DNA from: Cryptomeria japonica
Lineage: Eukaryota > Streptophyta > Pinopsida > Cupressales > Cupressaceae
Assembly (NCBI RefSeq): GCF_030272615.1
Contig: NC_081411.1
Span: 185,426,449 to 185,490,448 of the forward strand
DNA length: 64,000 bases
Reading direction: 5' to 3'
In this document: positions 48,011 through 60,753 of the stretch, piece by piece
Numbering within the stretch: the stretch's first letter is position 1
Layout of the letters: every line of letters starts with the position of its first letter
Notes under the pieces: model-generated
Database searches by the model: none
Told to the model about the DNA's origin: nothing
What the model saw: only the letters and a program-made list of their open reading frames with translations
Translations under genes and position numbers: made by a program

Positions 48011-48015
48011 TGAAC

Positions 48016-49685
48016 AGTGAGCTACAATCATAAAATAGAACCACAAACCTGGATCTAAGTAATATAAGAGTATTCAGACTTATTCCCAAAAGGAGTTCTT
48101 CATTTGTCAGGACCAGAATGTTGGTCACTTTGGTCCTCCGCACTTTTTGTTGTCCAAAAGGGAACCTATTCATCTCTATAAATAATGTTGATCTTGAAGA
48201 TTGTAGCTCCATACTTATTTTCTACACACAAAAAGAAGGGGGGAATTGTTAGGATTAGGGGCTTGCCTAAGTCAAACCCTAGTTTAGGAATTAACCTTGA
48301 ACGAAATATCACAAATAATGAAATAAATAATAGAAATATATACCTCAGATCTGCAATCCTTAATGATGATGTTTTTCTTCTTGAATGTAATCGCATATGT
48401 TGTATGAAATGGAATGAACATGACAATACCCTAATCACACACATTCTTGGATATGATTGATGTAATTTTGCTCCACAATAGATGAATGAAGAATATGCAG
48501 CCTTGAAAATCTCTAAAAAAATGTTTAATGATGAATGCTTCATGGATGTGGGATGCTTAATTACTTGGAGATGAAGACTTAGATTGAAAAAAATTGATTG
48601 AAGTCTTTATATATGGATATCTAGGTCATTTATCGATTAGGTCGACCTCCAACAGTCATGTTGAGCCATCAATTTCATTTCCCGCCAGAGAGATAGGGCT
48701 CAACTCACATTTTAAAATAGGTTCTAACTAAAGTAAAGGACCTCAATAAGCCCCAAGGAGAAGGATATCCCTCCAAGAAATCTGTTGGTAAGTGTGCATG
48801 GCATCAGAAATAGAATTAAGGCACTGAACGGACCTAGATAGGAGATGAGAGCGAGACACGCTAAAGTAGGGGCACAAACATGAGGTGTAAGTTGGCCCAA
48901 TGAAAATTTACGATGTTACAATATCAAATAAGTTTTAGTTTGCTTTCCCATTTAGTTCTCTATTTAGAAAACTTTGTTGTGAGTATGATGTACGTCCTTG
49001 AAACTATATATTATAATCCTATGCACTGATTATTAAAACATTTCTAAATCATACAAATTATTTGAAACAGTACAACAAAATAATATCCTTGAAACTATAT
49101 TTATTAGTTTTATAGGTAAAATCAAAACAATTTTTTTATAAGATAGTGTTAGGCCTCATTTTAAACTCGAAAATATTTTACCTTTTCATGTTTGAATTTT
49201 TTGTATAGTGTAGACATTAATGTTTGCATCAAAGTTTTCAAGATGATATCTTAACTCGAAGGTGAATCATTCAAATGGTCATAGAAATTGATGTAACACA
49301 TGTCTGTTTCCTATTGTTTGTTTTGATTTCAATTCAAAATCGAGGTAGAAAAAAGTTTACAATGTAATCTCTTAAGATCTTTTGAACATTTGAAACATAA
49401 TCAATAAATAGAAGAGACCAACAAGACAATAAGTGAGAGAATTTATTGACTTGTTTCTAGAATATTTGTAACTCAAATGAAATAAAGAATATTTATGTAT
49501 TGTGAAATAGATTTGAGCTTGGTGGCCATGCACACAAAACATCAATAGTCGAGGAAAGAATCTCGACCATTGGATGAAGTGGATTAGAAAGCGGCCATAT
49601 TGCTAGCTTCTTAAAGTGTTTAAAGCGGCCGATAAAGTTGTGTATGAATCTTTATATGTTGACAAAGCGCATAATGCATCGGCCA
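48016..49685. other. No gene seen
   Basis: Host-like AT-rich DNA right of the TSD. Short frames at 47,877-48,543 on either strand show no domain. Confidence 0.5.
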
Positions 49686-49689
49686 TTTA

Positions 49690-50215
49690 GCATGATTGTT
49701 GAAGTGTGGAAGATCATACCAAACAAATGAACTATTTGATAGGATGCTCGGAAAAGTAAAATCACAAGTTGAAGTGATTACAGGGTATTCACGATGTGCA
49801 TGCAGGTTTATTGGGAATGTTTCACAGAATGCCTCAAAGAGAAATCATCTCAAGGAACGTCAAGATCGTAGTCACACTAAATAAATTCGTTGAAAAGGCT
49901 TCATAAACTTTCAAGCAAATTCTATTGGCTGTTGTAAAGCCAGAGCTCATCCCCACCTGCACGAAATCGAGGCGATGAATTAGGTTATGGATGTCCATCG
50001 GATCGTAGTGGCAGGGAGATTTTTATCAGATATAATGGTTGGAAATGCTGTGGTTGATAGGCATGCAAAATGGGGGAGTGTAAACAAACACTTGAGTTCG
50101 AAGAAATGTGATTTCATAGTATACTTTCAATTTCAAAGATTACAGAACGAGATCATGAAAAAGCCATAGAAACTCTTAAGGAAATGCAATTGGCATATGC
50201 AGAGTCAAATTAGCC
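49690..50215 (+). pseudogene. Decayed pentatricopeptide-repeat (PPR) gene fragment
   Basis: Pieces in shifting frames follow the PLS-type PPR order: LKCGRSYQTNELFDRMLGKV (compare YaKCG-ie-A-elFdkMp-rdvv), VITGYSRC, ILLAVVKPELIPTC, VHRIVVAGRFLSDIMVGNAV and VDRHAKWGSVNKH (compare iHg-vi--GfesDvfVgnaLvdmYaKCGsv). ETLKEMQLAYAES follows near 50,168. PPR proteins bind organellar RNA. Here frameshifts and stops separate each motif and no start or DYW domain is visible. Confidence 0.6.
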
Positions 50216-52846
50216 ATGCCAAAATCCCCTTAATCATGCCCAAATGGAAGTCGGATTAGCTCCTCGGTTAGAAAGAGGAACATATATTTTTTTTTGTAAA
50301 CTCAAACTTTTCTTTGTGGTATGTTATTTCGCGATGCTCCTATTTGAAATGCTATGTGAAGGCCAGACATAAAGGGTTTTGTTAGGTGTGATGGTGTTGT
50401 CCTCTACAATAGTAAAAACATTTCCCTTCTTGGAAAAAAAAAAAAGAACTCGTATCGAGACTTGGATACTTGATTTCCAAATATTATATGAATTTCATGA
50501 GTTTGAGTTCAAGTAGTCTTGGAGAGACGGGATAACATTCTACAAAGAACAATAAGTAAATTGCCAATGATTGTGAATATGAACCATGAAAATGATATTA
50601 CTTCAAGTGATGGGAAGTTTATTGAGTTCATTGAACAATTGGCATCATCCTCACTCATAACAAGTTGGTTTGTTTTCACCATGGTCAATCGATTCAATTG
50701 ATATACTGTTTCACCCAACAAGGGGTGAGATAAGGAAAGCTTCAAAAGTTACGTACTACATTGCAAATACAATGTGCACACCTAGGTTCAAAGAAGTATT
50801 GAGGGATATGGATTTGTTATTTAGTGAAGATCTCTCCAAACTAATTATTCTAATGTGTATGTTGATGCAAAATTATTGAGATTTATGATGAAATGACATT
50901 ACACATGTTGGAAAGTCAAAGAATGTAAACTATGTCAAAGGTTGTAGGATTTGAAATGAAAAGTGAAATGTTCACTAGTTTTTGTTATGCAACAAAGAGG
51001 ACAAGTTCAGACAATGCTTGGTTCCAAGAAGCTCTTCAAAAAGTATCAAAGGAAGAAAAAGTGAAGATTGCAAACTACCTCAACAAGATCAGTAATATTG
51101 TCTTTCTTCAAGGTCAAGTTTCAAATCATCTTTTTATAAAAGTGACTTAATTCACTTATTGTAACTACAAGTTAGATTTTGGGATTAATTTATATAAAAT
51201 TAATGTAAATCTTAACTTGTCTCCAAAAACGTAGCTAGTAGAAGTAATAACTTAGGTAGTTATCCTAAGTGGCTATCTTAGGTAGCTATCCTAAGTGATC
51301 AGTTAGGTAGTTATCCAAAGTGGTTACCTAGGTAGTTATGTTGAGTGGTTACAAGTTGGTTATCAAGATGAGCCTATAAATATAACTTTTGCATTGTAAA
51401 TGGGGGGAATCGTACAGAGGGGAGACTATGGAGAAATTCTTAGAGAAATAGTCTGACGACTTTTGTATTTACACTTTGTACAGACGAGTTCTTGAGATTG
51501 TATAATTTCATGGAAATAATAAATGACGCATTTAGCTCATATGTTCTAAACATACTTCTTGAGTTATTATTATTGATTTTTTGTATTTCAAATTAGTGAT
51601 ATCTTTTGTCTATGTGCAAATTATTTGTTATCTATTGGAACTCTTATAATTCGAATTGATGTAATGAAACATGATCAAGCTTTGGTATCTTGGTTTGTAT
51701 GTGCTAGAGTTACCCATCTCTTCCTATGTTAAGATCCATCATCCTTCTTTCATCATCATTGCAAGTAAAAACTTATGTTGTGCTAAAACCCCTGTAATTT
51801 GTTATCAATCATGAAGTCCTATTTGGTATTCGTATGTCTACCAGTAGGGTTTTTGTTATCTATTATCATTTTTATTTTTTTTGTCTCCTTTTTGTGATTT
51901 CAAGTGAAAAGTACACACAAATATCAAGTACCCCCCATCATACGAGGGAGTTGTTCCTCTCAAATGCAAAGGAAGATTGTAGTTTCACAACAATCTATGC
52001 AACTATTGGCATGGTTGTCACTACTCTTCAGACAAATAGGATCAGTTTTGAAGGTGAAATTAGTGAGAATTTTGTTTACCAATAGACAAAAATTTAACTT
52101 CCCATGAAGTAATTTGAATGCTTCTTACACAAAAAAATTATATTATTTCATATAATTAAATTACATTGTTCCATATAATATAAAATATATTTTTAATTTT
52201 TAATTAATTTAATTTGAAATTTTTTATACTTTTTTTAATTGATATTAATTTTGAATTACTTTTTAATGTGGTTCAAGTCCTATAATATTCTTGAAATCTT
52301 CTACAAATTTTCTCCTCATTATAAATAAGTTAGATCAAATCTACTAAAAGAGGTTTATATAAAAATAATGTCTTATATTATAAAAATAATTAGATTTATC
52401 AATTTACAATTGATATTGAATTCAATTAGATGGCATATTATAAATTGTATCAACTAATTTAAATTGAAAATAAAAAGCTCCATAACCAATTGTGTAGAGG
52501 CTATGTATATTTAAATAATAATAATAACCAGAATAAGGAAGAATTGAATTAGGAGTAGAGTATAAAAAATATAGTGGGGAAATTGTAAATTATAGTTAGA
52601 ATCTATAAACAGATTTTGTTTCCAACATTCTGAAAGCGATACTCCACATTAACAAGCTTTCTAGTTGCAATGGCACAAAAATTTCTTACAATAATAAACA
52701 AACATTCAACTTATAAGACTGATTTGAATGCAAACAAAACTTTTATAAAAATAAGAAACTAAACATCCATAAACCTACAAAAGCAGTTTTATCAAACCTT
52801 AATTACCACTGCCAAGTCATACAATAAGATGATTTCAAGGTTGTAA
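50216..52846. other. No recognised gene; includes a tandem repeat and possible LTR remnant
   Basis: Short frames at 50,519-51,150 (for example KRTSSDNAWFQEALQKVSKE) look partly coding but match no family I know. From 51,240 a 20-bp repeat and a TATA-like ctataaatata are followed by a 3'-UTR-like stretch, as in a solo LTR, but ends and TSD are not found. 52,100-52,800 is very AT-rich. Confidence 0.4.
51243..51362. repeat. Tandem repeat of ttaggtagttatcctaagtgg
   Basis: About five imperfect copies with a unit near 20 bp lie just upstream of a TATA-like box at about 51,375. Part of each unit is palindromic (ccta-g-tagg). Confidence 0.8.
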
Positions 52847-52999
52847 CTAAATATTTTTAGTAGAACCACATTCAGGCTTAGCCCTAGATTTCATACAACA
52901 ATTAGAATAAAGGGTAGTGTCCCACTTGATTTTCCTCTGGTGCAACCAGCCAAAATACCCTAGACGTTCTAGTTTCACCCACAAAAATTCCACCACACG

Positions 53000-54594
53000 T
53001 GTTGGCATGATTGGCATAATTGATGCAGATGAGTTGATGACTGTATTGGTAGAAGAATGATGATGACATGATTAGTTATTTGTGTTGTCATTGATGGAAA
53101 CCTATGTCAATTAATTTTTGATGATGGTTAAAGATGAACCTTGATGTCTGACTTGTTGGATAAGTAATTTGGTCTACCGGATTTAGACTTTGTAAGTATG
53201 ACAGGGTTTACTGGCAGGATTGAGAATTAGAACTTCAACCGGTAAAAGAAAATATTTTGATGGAATTGGTAAACTGGTGATGGTTGGAGACTTGTGGTTT
53301 GAGACATAAGCTTTTATGACGGATTTGTGTATGTGACTCGAACCGCATCCTATGTTGATTACCGGAAGGCCTGTTTTGAATTTCTAATGGAGTTGAGCTA
53401 GGGTTTTAGGACCAGTGATGAATTCACTCAACCAGTAATGATTTATATTATAAAAGCGATCGACGGAGAGTCTATATGAAGTTGGTAACATGGCACAACC
53501 TATGTGAAAGATTTAATTGTTGTTTTGGCACAATTCAAGGAAGAATTTCTTGGGAATTAGCGAAATGCTTAGTGGAGTGTTTTGAGGATACAGATCATAT
53601 TTCCATGATGGGTTATGAATAATCAATGGTTGATATTACATTGTAATTTATTGTAATGATTTGGATATTGATCTGATATGATTTGTATTGTAAATTCAAG
53701 ATGTAATTAGGTTTTATGACCGACTTAGTTGTTATGGCTATTTAGGGCGACACAACTGATGTTTCATGTGTTGGTCGCATTAGGAGAATGATTTAAGTCA
53801 TCCCAGAAAAGATAGAGATCTTCTTGAGTGTTGCAAATTGTGAAGCATAACTGGATCTGATTTAGCAAGCTGAAAGTCCAAAGTAACAGATCATTTTTCA
53901 TTGTTGTTCTCTAACAATTACAACAACATAAATCCCTTAACTGGGTAGGTCCTAACATGCCTTTGCCATCTAAGTCCCCTAATAGGGAAGCTCACAAAAG
54001 AGTGTTTAAATCCTCTAACCAAGTTGATCCTAATAGATCATTAAGCTCCTAGCTGGAGTAATAGGTAAATCCCTTAACCTGGTGACTCCTAATAGGGTCT
54101 GCTCCTAACTGGGTGTATTGTAAGCTCCTAACAGGGTGTACTTCAAAAGAGCATAAATTATTGTGGGTACCAATCCCCACCGTGGTTTTTCCCATTTGGT
54201 TTTCCACATCAAAAATCTTGGTGTTCATGTGTGGAATGTCTTTTCATAGTGTTTATGTTTTCATGCATTATTTCTAATTACCGCTTATGATAAGTTTACT
54301 GTTGTTTATCAGAGATCTGTAAATGGTTATCAGTAAAGTTAATGAATTGATAAATGAAGTATTCTGATCTGATAATAAGTCAGTATGAGTATGTGTCCAT
54401 CAAATATCTAGTTGGTGAATATTTTGAGTAATAAGATTGCATAAGTGGGTAACAAGTGTATGAGATTTGCTAAAGGGATAGATTCATTGATTTCAGATCT
54501 ATTGTAAATGGTATTTTGATTTGAAGTTATAAATTGTCTTAATACTGATTCACCGCCCCCTCTTAGAATTAACTGGATCTTTATAGAATTAATA
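53000..54594 (+). repeat. 5' LTR with internal cctaacagggt-type short repeats
   Basis: About 1,595 bp. Between 53,930 and 54,150 some nine short units of the type cc-taac-gggtnggtcctaa recur in direct and partly inverted form, and the same array recurs in the 3' LTR. Ends ...agaattaata before the primer-binding site. Confidence 0.92.
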
Positions 54595-54669
54595 ATTGGT
54601 ATCAAATTTGTGGTCCTCTATGTCCAGAAAAGATTAACCGCTTGAGGAAAAGATTCTGAGGAAGGCAAG

Positions 54670-57600
54670 ATGATGAAGAAAGAGGATCTAAAATTCAACA
54701 AGGACAACTATAGATAAAATCTGGAAAGACGGAATGAAGATATATCTCAAAGGTCTTGGAACTCAATGCTAGAAACATATTGAAACAACATATGTGACTC
54801 CTACTACTTCGGCCTTGACACCGGATGAACTTAAATATTAGCAGGAGAACATGCAAGCCCTTGAAGCTATTGTAAGTATTTTATCTGATTCTAAAAATAT
54901 TGATGTTCAATGATTGGAAATTGCACATGAGGTTTGGGAAAAATTAGAAACAATTCATGGAGGAGATGAGCATGTACAAAGAGAAAAAGAGGAAAGATTG
55001 AAAGGAAAATTTGATGATATGAAAATGCAAGAAGGAGAAAACATTGCACAGTATGGTCAAAGAATTAAAGAAGTTGTTGGCGGTATAAAAGGTGTTGGTG
55101 GTAAAATTGTTGATGATGTGGTGGTAAGTAAAATGCTCAGAACTCTTCAACCTCAGTATGGTATTAGATTATTGGCAATCCAAGAACTGAGATCCATTTC
55201 AAAGGATAAGGTAATTGTTGACTCTTTGATTGGTAAGCTTACAACCTTTGAGTTAAATAGTTTTGACAATAGTGTGGCAAAATCTACTAAATCTACTTTT
55301 AAACATTTTATTACCGGTTCATCTACTAGAAAAGGAAAGAATGTATGTCAAAGTCATGAGTGCAAATCTAGTCATGGAGGTAACTGGGAAAGTGAAGACA
55401 ATGAAGATCAAGTAATGGAACTTGAAGCACTACTAGCCAAGAGATTTCCAAGAGGCACTAGTAAAGTATAAAGGAAAGCTACCTTTAAAGTGTTTCTCTT
55501 GTAGTAAGATTGGTCATATTGCTGCTAACTGCCCTAACACCGATAAGAAAGATAAGTTCAAGAGATTCAAAGGGAAAGGCAAAAAATATTGTTATATTGT
55601 AGTGGATGAAGGTGTGACCGATGAAGAATTTGAAGATGAAGATGACAAAGAAGAGATTGTGTTTGTAGTTGTAAATGAGGAATTGTCTTATGAGAAGGCA
55701 CTGGTTTCTCATGTAGAAAACAATAATGAATGGATTATAGACAATGGTTGTTCACACCATATGACCAGAGATAAGAGTAAGTTCCTAACTCTTAATGAAT
55801 TTGATGGAGATGTTGTTAGATTTGGAAATGACTCTCCCTACATGGTGAAAGCTAAAGGTTCTATTTCTTTGAATGGGAAGAATAATATTGATGATGTATT
55901 TTGGGTTGATGGTCTGAAACATAATCTATTAAATGTTGGATAACTCAATGATAAAGGTTATTTGCTTGAGTTTAATGGTGAAATCTGTAGAATTCTTGGA
56001 GGAAATGGTGAACTAATTGTTACTGAAAAACAAACAAGAGGTAACTTATTTCATTTAAATGCTAATATCAATAGTTTTCTAGTTGCAAAGATGGAAGATA
56101 GTTGATTATGGCACAAGAGATGTTGTCATGTGAATTTTGATAACTCGGTGAAGGTAAGCAAGTCTAGTGTTGTGAGAAGATTACCACAAATTGTTAAACC
56201 GGATAATGTGATGTGTAAAGACTATCAAATTGGTAAGATGACCTCTATTTCATTTAAGAGAAAGAAGTGTACATCTGAAAATATTTTGGATTTGGTTCAT
56301 ATTGATCTTTGTGGTCTTATAAGAACAAAAAGCTATTTTGGTGATAGATATTTCATGCTTTTTACCGATGACTATTCTAGGATGATCTGGGTTACATTCC
56401 TAAAGGAGAAATCTGAAGCCTTTAGTAAATTTAAATCATTTAAAGCTCTAGTTGAGAATGAGACTAGTAAAAACTTGAAATTCTTAAGATCTAATCGAGG
56501 AGGAGAATTCACATCTGATGAGTTTGTAAAGTATTGTAATGAACAGGGTATCAAGAGGTAGATGTCTGCTCCTAGGACACCACAGCGAAATAGTGTAGCA
56601 GAAAGGATGAACAAAACAATTGTTGATGCTTCTAGAACAATGTTATTACAAGGTAATATGCCTAAGATGTTTTGGAGAGAAGTAATAAGTACTGCAATCT
56701 ACACATTAAACTAGATACTTGTAAAGAAAGACAACAATAATAAACCTTATGAGCTATGGTATGGTAAAACTCCTTGTGTTAGTTATTTCAAAATCTTTGG
56801 AAGTCAATGTTTTATTAAAAAGGATAACTACACTGGAAAGTTTAATGCAAAATCTAATGAAGGATTATTTCTTGGTTATTCTTCTAAAAGAAAAGCATAC
56901 AAATGCTATAATAAGAGAACTAAGAAAATAGTTGAAAGTCTTAATGTGATGGTGGATGATTTGTCAAATAAATTTGGAGGATCAAATAGGTCTGAACTTA
57001 AAAAAGATGATAATGAAGAAAGACTAGTGATCTTTGAACCAAAAGCATAGAATAATGATCAACTGGCAAATGCTCAACTAGTAAGCAAGGATAGTGAAGA
57101 AGAAAGTAGTGAATTGACTGGTGAATCAGATGAGGAAGATGCAAAACCAACATAGACTATACCTAGATATATGAGATTAAGTCACTCTTAGGACCAGATA
57201 ATTGGTGATAAGAATGCAGGTGTGCAGACTAGGAGGAAGATTAGAGAAAATTTTGTTTTATCTCTACAATGGAACCCAAGATAGTTAAGGAAGCACTCAA
57301 AGATGATGACTGGGTGAAAGCAATGAATGAGAAATTAGATCAAATAGAGAAAAATCAGACATGGTCACTTGTTCCTAGACCGGAGGACAAGAATGTGATT
57401 GGAACTAAATGGGTCTTCAAGAATATGTTAAATGAAGATGGAAAAGTGGTAAAAAATAAATCAAGGTTAGTCTACAAAGGATATGCATAGGAAGAAGTTG
57501 AAGACTAAGGTGAAACTTTTGCACCGGTTGCAAGATTGGAAGGAGTAAGGATGTTGTTGGCATTTGCTACATATAATGGATTCAAAGTCTACCAAATGGA

Positions 57601-58782
57601 TGTCAAGTCAACCTTTTTGAATGGAATTATTGAAGAGGAAGTATACATTGAACAACTGGATGGTTTTTCCTTGACTGATGATAAGGACATGGTATGTAAA
57701 TTATATAGAGTTTTGTATGGTCTAAAGAAGGCACTAAGAGCATGGCATGAGAGACTACATGCACATTTGATCAAGATTGGATTCTAGCGTACCAATGAGG
57801 ACAGTAATATTTATCTAAAAATTGATGGAGACAAGATGCTAATAGCTGAAGTATTTGTAGATGACATAATTTTTGGTGGAGATGATAATATGAGTATGGA
57901 CTTTGCTGATGAGATAAAAAAGGAATTTGAGATGTCTCTATTTGGTGAAATAAAGTTCTTTATTGGATTATAGATCCAACAATTGGATGATGGTATTTTT
58001 ATCCATCGAAGCAAGTATATTAAAGAGGTGCTAAAGAATTTTGGCATGGAAGACTATAAACCTGTAGGTACACCAATGGTAACAGGCTACAAATTGACAA
58101 AGCAAGATGGTTCATTTGATGTTAGTAAAAAAGAATACAGGTCTATGATTGGTAAGCTACATTATGTTGTACATAGAAGACCAGACATTGCTCATGTTGT
58201 TGGGTTAGTTGCAAGATTCCAAAAAGAGCCCAAAGAAAGTCACATGGTGGTTGTTAAGAGGATTTTCTGATATCTTAAAGGAACATTAGACTATGGATTA
58301 TGGTATCCCTGCAAAGGAAATTTCACTTTAGATGTTTTTACTGATGCAAATTGGGCAGGCAATGTGGAGCTTTTCTACTTGGAGGAATACTTGTAGCATG
58401 GACAAGAAAGAAACAAACTTGTGTTTCCGAATCGACAGTTGAAGCTGAGTATGTTGTTGCATCCATGAATTGCACATAGACCATATGGATGAGACATGTG
58501 CTAGAAGGATTCAAGATAGATATGTCTAAACCATTGACTATCTATTTTGACAATACAAGTGCAATAAATATTTCTAAGAATCTTGTACTTCATGCAAGAA
58601 CCAAGCATATAGAGTTGAAGTATCATTTCTTAAGGGAAAGAGTTCAGGAGAAGCAGGTAAATATGGAGTATGTGAAGAGTAAAGATTAGTTAGCTGATAT
58701 CTTTACTAAACCATTGCCAAAGACTATTTTTGAGTTTCTTAGAAGTAAATTAGGGGTTAGACCCCTAAACAGGAAGAACTAA
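54670..58782 (+). pseudogene. copia gag-pol remnant
   Basis: Gag from ATG 54,670 (best part 54,914-55,471, HEVWEKLETIHGGDEHVQRE). A one-base shift near 55,468 leads to zinc knuckle CFSCSKIGHIAANC and a protease with an altered active site (DNGCSHHM instead of D-S/T-G). Then come integrase (HIDLCG, FTDDYSRMIWVTFLKEKSEA, FLRSNRGGEFTSDEF, APRTPQRNSVAERMN), reverse transcriptase (NVIGTKWVFKNMLNEDGKVV, MDVKSTFLNG, CKLYRVLYGLKKALRAWHER, FVDDIIFGG) and RNase H (FTDANWAGN, ESTVEAEYV, ADIFTKPL). Well over ten in-frame stops occur, most where Gln, Arg or Trp is expected. Ends at TAA 58,780-58,782. Confidence 0.93.
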
Positions 58783-59151
58783 GATGTTGGAGTTACATCA
58801 ATCCTATGGATTTCATGTTTATTCTTCACTAAGGATTGATGAAGATGTGAGCTACTTCGTAGGGGGAGCAGCTCTAATGCAGTATGATATGATTTAGAGT
58901 TTCTGGTTAGATTGAAGTCAAGTAATGCATTTTTAACTTTGGCATTGTTATCAAAGGGGGAGAAGAAAAATAAATTAGCTAATCAAATATGGGAAAACAA
59001 AAAAGAAATTTGATGATCAGGCTTGAGGAGAAGAAAAGACAGTGAAGACCGGCAGATATAGAGACTAATAGTTAATGTGCTAAGATGCAGATGATTGGCA
59101 TATATGTTTGTATAACTAATTAGTGTTTCCATCAATTCCAAAGGGGGAGAT

Positions 59152-60753
59152 CGTTGGCATGATTGGCATAATTGATGCAGATGAGTTGATGACTATATCA
59201 ATAGAAGAATGATGATGACATGATCAATTATTTGTGTTGTCATTGATGGCAACCTATGTCAATTAATGTTTGATGATGGTTACAGATAAAATTTGATATC
59301 TAACTTGTTGGATAAGTAATTTGGTCTATCGGATTTAGAATTTGTAAGTATGATAGGGTTTACCAGCAAGACTGAGAATTAGGACTTCAACTGGTAAAAG
59401 AAAAGATTTTGATGGAATCGGTAAATCGGTGATGGTTGGAGACTTGTGGTTTGAGACATAATCTTTTATGATGGATTTGTGTATGTGATCGGAACCGCAT
59501 CCTATGTTGATTATTGGAAGACATGTTTTAAATTTCTAATGGATTTGTGCTATGGTTTTAGTAGGGTTTTAGGACCGGTGATGAATTCACTCAACCGGTA
59601 ATGATTTGTGTTATGACAGTGATTGATGGTGAGTCTACATGAAGTTTGTAACATGACACAACCCACATGAAAGATTTAATTGTTGTTTTGGGGTGATTCA
59701 AAGAAGAATTTCTTGGGAATCAATGAAACACTTAGTAGAGTGTTATAAGGATACAGATCGGATTTCCCTGATGGGTTATGAATAATCAAGGTTCATATTG
59801 CATTGTAATTTGTTGTAATGACCTAGATATTGATTTGATATGATATGTATTGTAAGTTCAAGATGTAATTAGGTTTTATGGCCGACTTAGTTATTATGGC
59901 TATTTAGGGTGACACAACTGATGTTTCATGTGTCGATGGCATTAGGAGAATGAGTTAAGTCATCCTAGAGAAGATAGAGATCTTCTTGAGTGTTGCCGAT
60001 TGCAAAGCATAACTGGATCTGATTTAGCAAGTTGAAAGTGCAAAGTAACAAATCATTTTTCATTGTTGCTCCCTAACAATTACAGCAGCATAAATCCCTT
60101 AACTGGGTAGGTCATAATAGGCCTTTTCGATCTAAGTCCCCTAACAGGGCAGCTCACAAAAGAGTGTTTAAATCCTTTAACCAGGTTGATCCTAACAGAT
60201 CATTAAGCTCCTAGCTAGAGTGATAGGTAAATCCCTTAACCGGGTGACTCCTATCAGGGTCGGCTCCTAACCAGGCATATTGTAAGCTCCTAACAGGGCA
60301 TACTTTGAAAGTGTACAAATTATTGTGGGTATCAATCCCCACCGTGGTTTTTCCCATTTGGGTTTCCACGTCAAAAATCTTGGTGTTCATATATGGAATA
60401 TTTTTTCATAGTATTTATGTTTTCATGCATTATTTCTGATTACCAGTTATGATAAGTTTACTACTATTTATCAAAGATATGTAAGTGGTTATCAGTAATC
60501 TTAATGAATTTATAGATTAAGTATTCTGATCTGATAATAAGTCAGTATGAGTATGTGTTGATCAGATATCTAGTTGGTGAGTATTCTGATTAATAAGCTA
60601 TTATAAGTGGGTAACAAGTGAATGAGATCTGCTAAAGGGATAGATTCATTGATTTCAGATCTGTTGTAAATGGTATTTTGATTTGAAGTTATAAATTGTC
60701 TTAATACTCATTCACCCCCTCTCAGTATTAACCAGATCCTTATAGGATTAACA
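59152..60753 (+). repeat. 3' LTR
   Basis: About 1,602 bp, alignable along its whole length with the 5' LTR. Ends ...aggattaaca, followed by CACACG. Confidence 0.92.

Larger units (their letters stand above)
53000..60753 (+). mobile_element. Full-length Ty1/copia retrotransposon, inactive, 7.75 kb
   Basis: LTRs at 53,000-54,594 and 59,152-60,753, about 1.6 kb each. The first begins TGTTGGCATG. The second begins CGTTGGCATG, a one-base change. CACACG flanks both ends (52,994-52,999 and 60,754-60,759). The primer-binding site attggtatcaaat starts at 54,595 and the polypurine tract aaagggggagat ends at 59,151. The internal order gag, protease, integrase, reverse transcriptase, RNase H identifies Ty1/copia. 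It sits in the last exon of the ankyrin/PGG gene, antisense to it. Numerous stops show an old, inactive copy. Confidence 0.95.
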
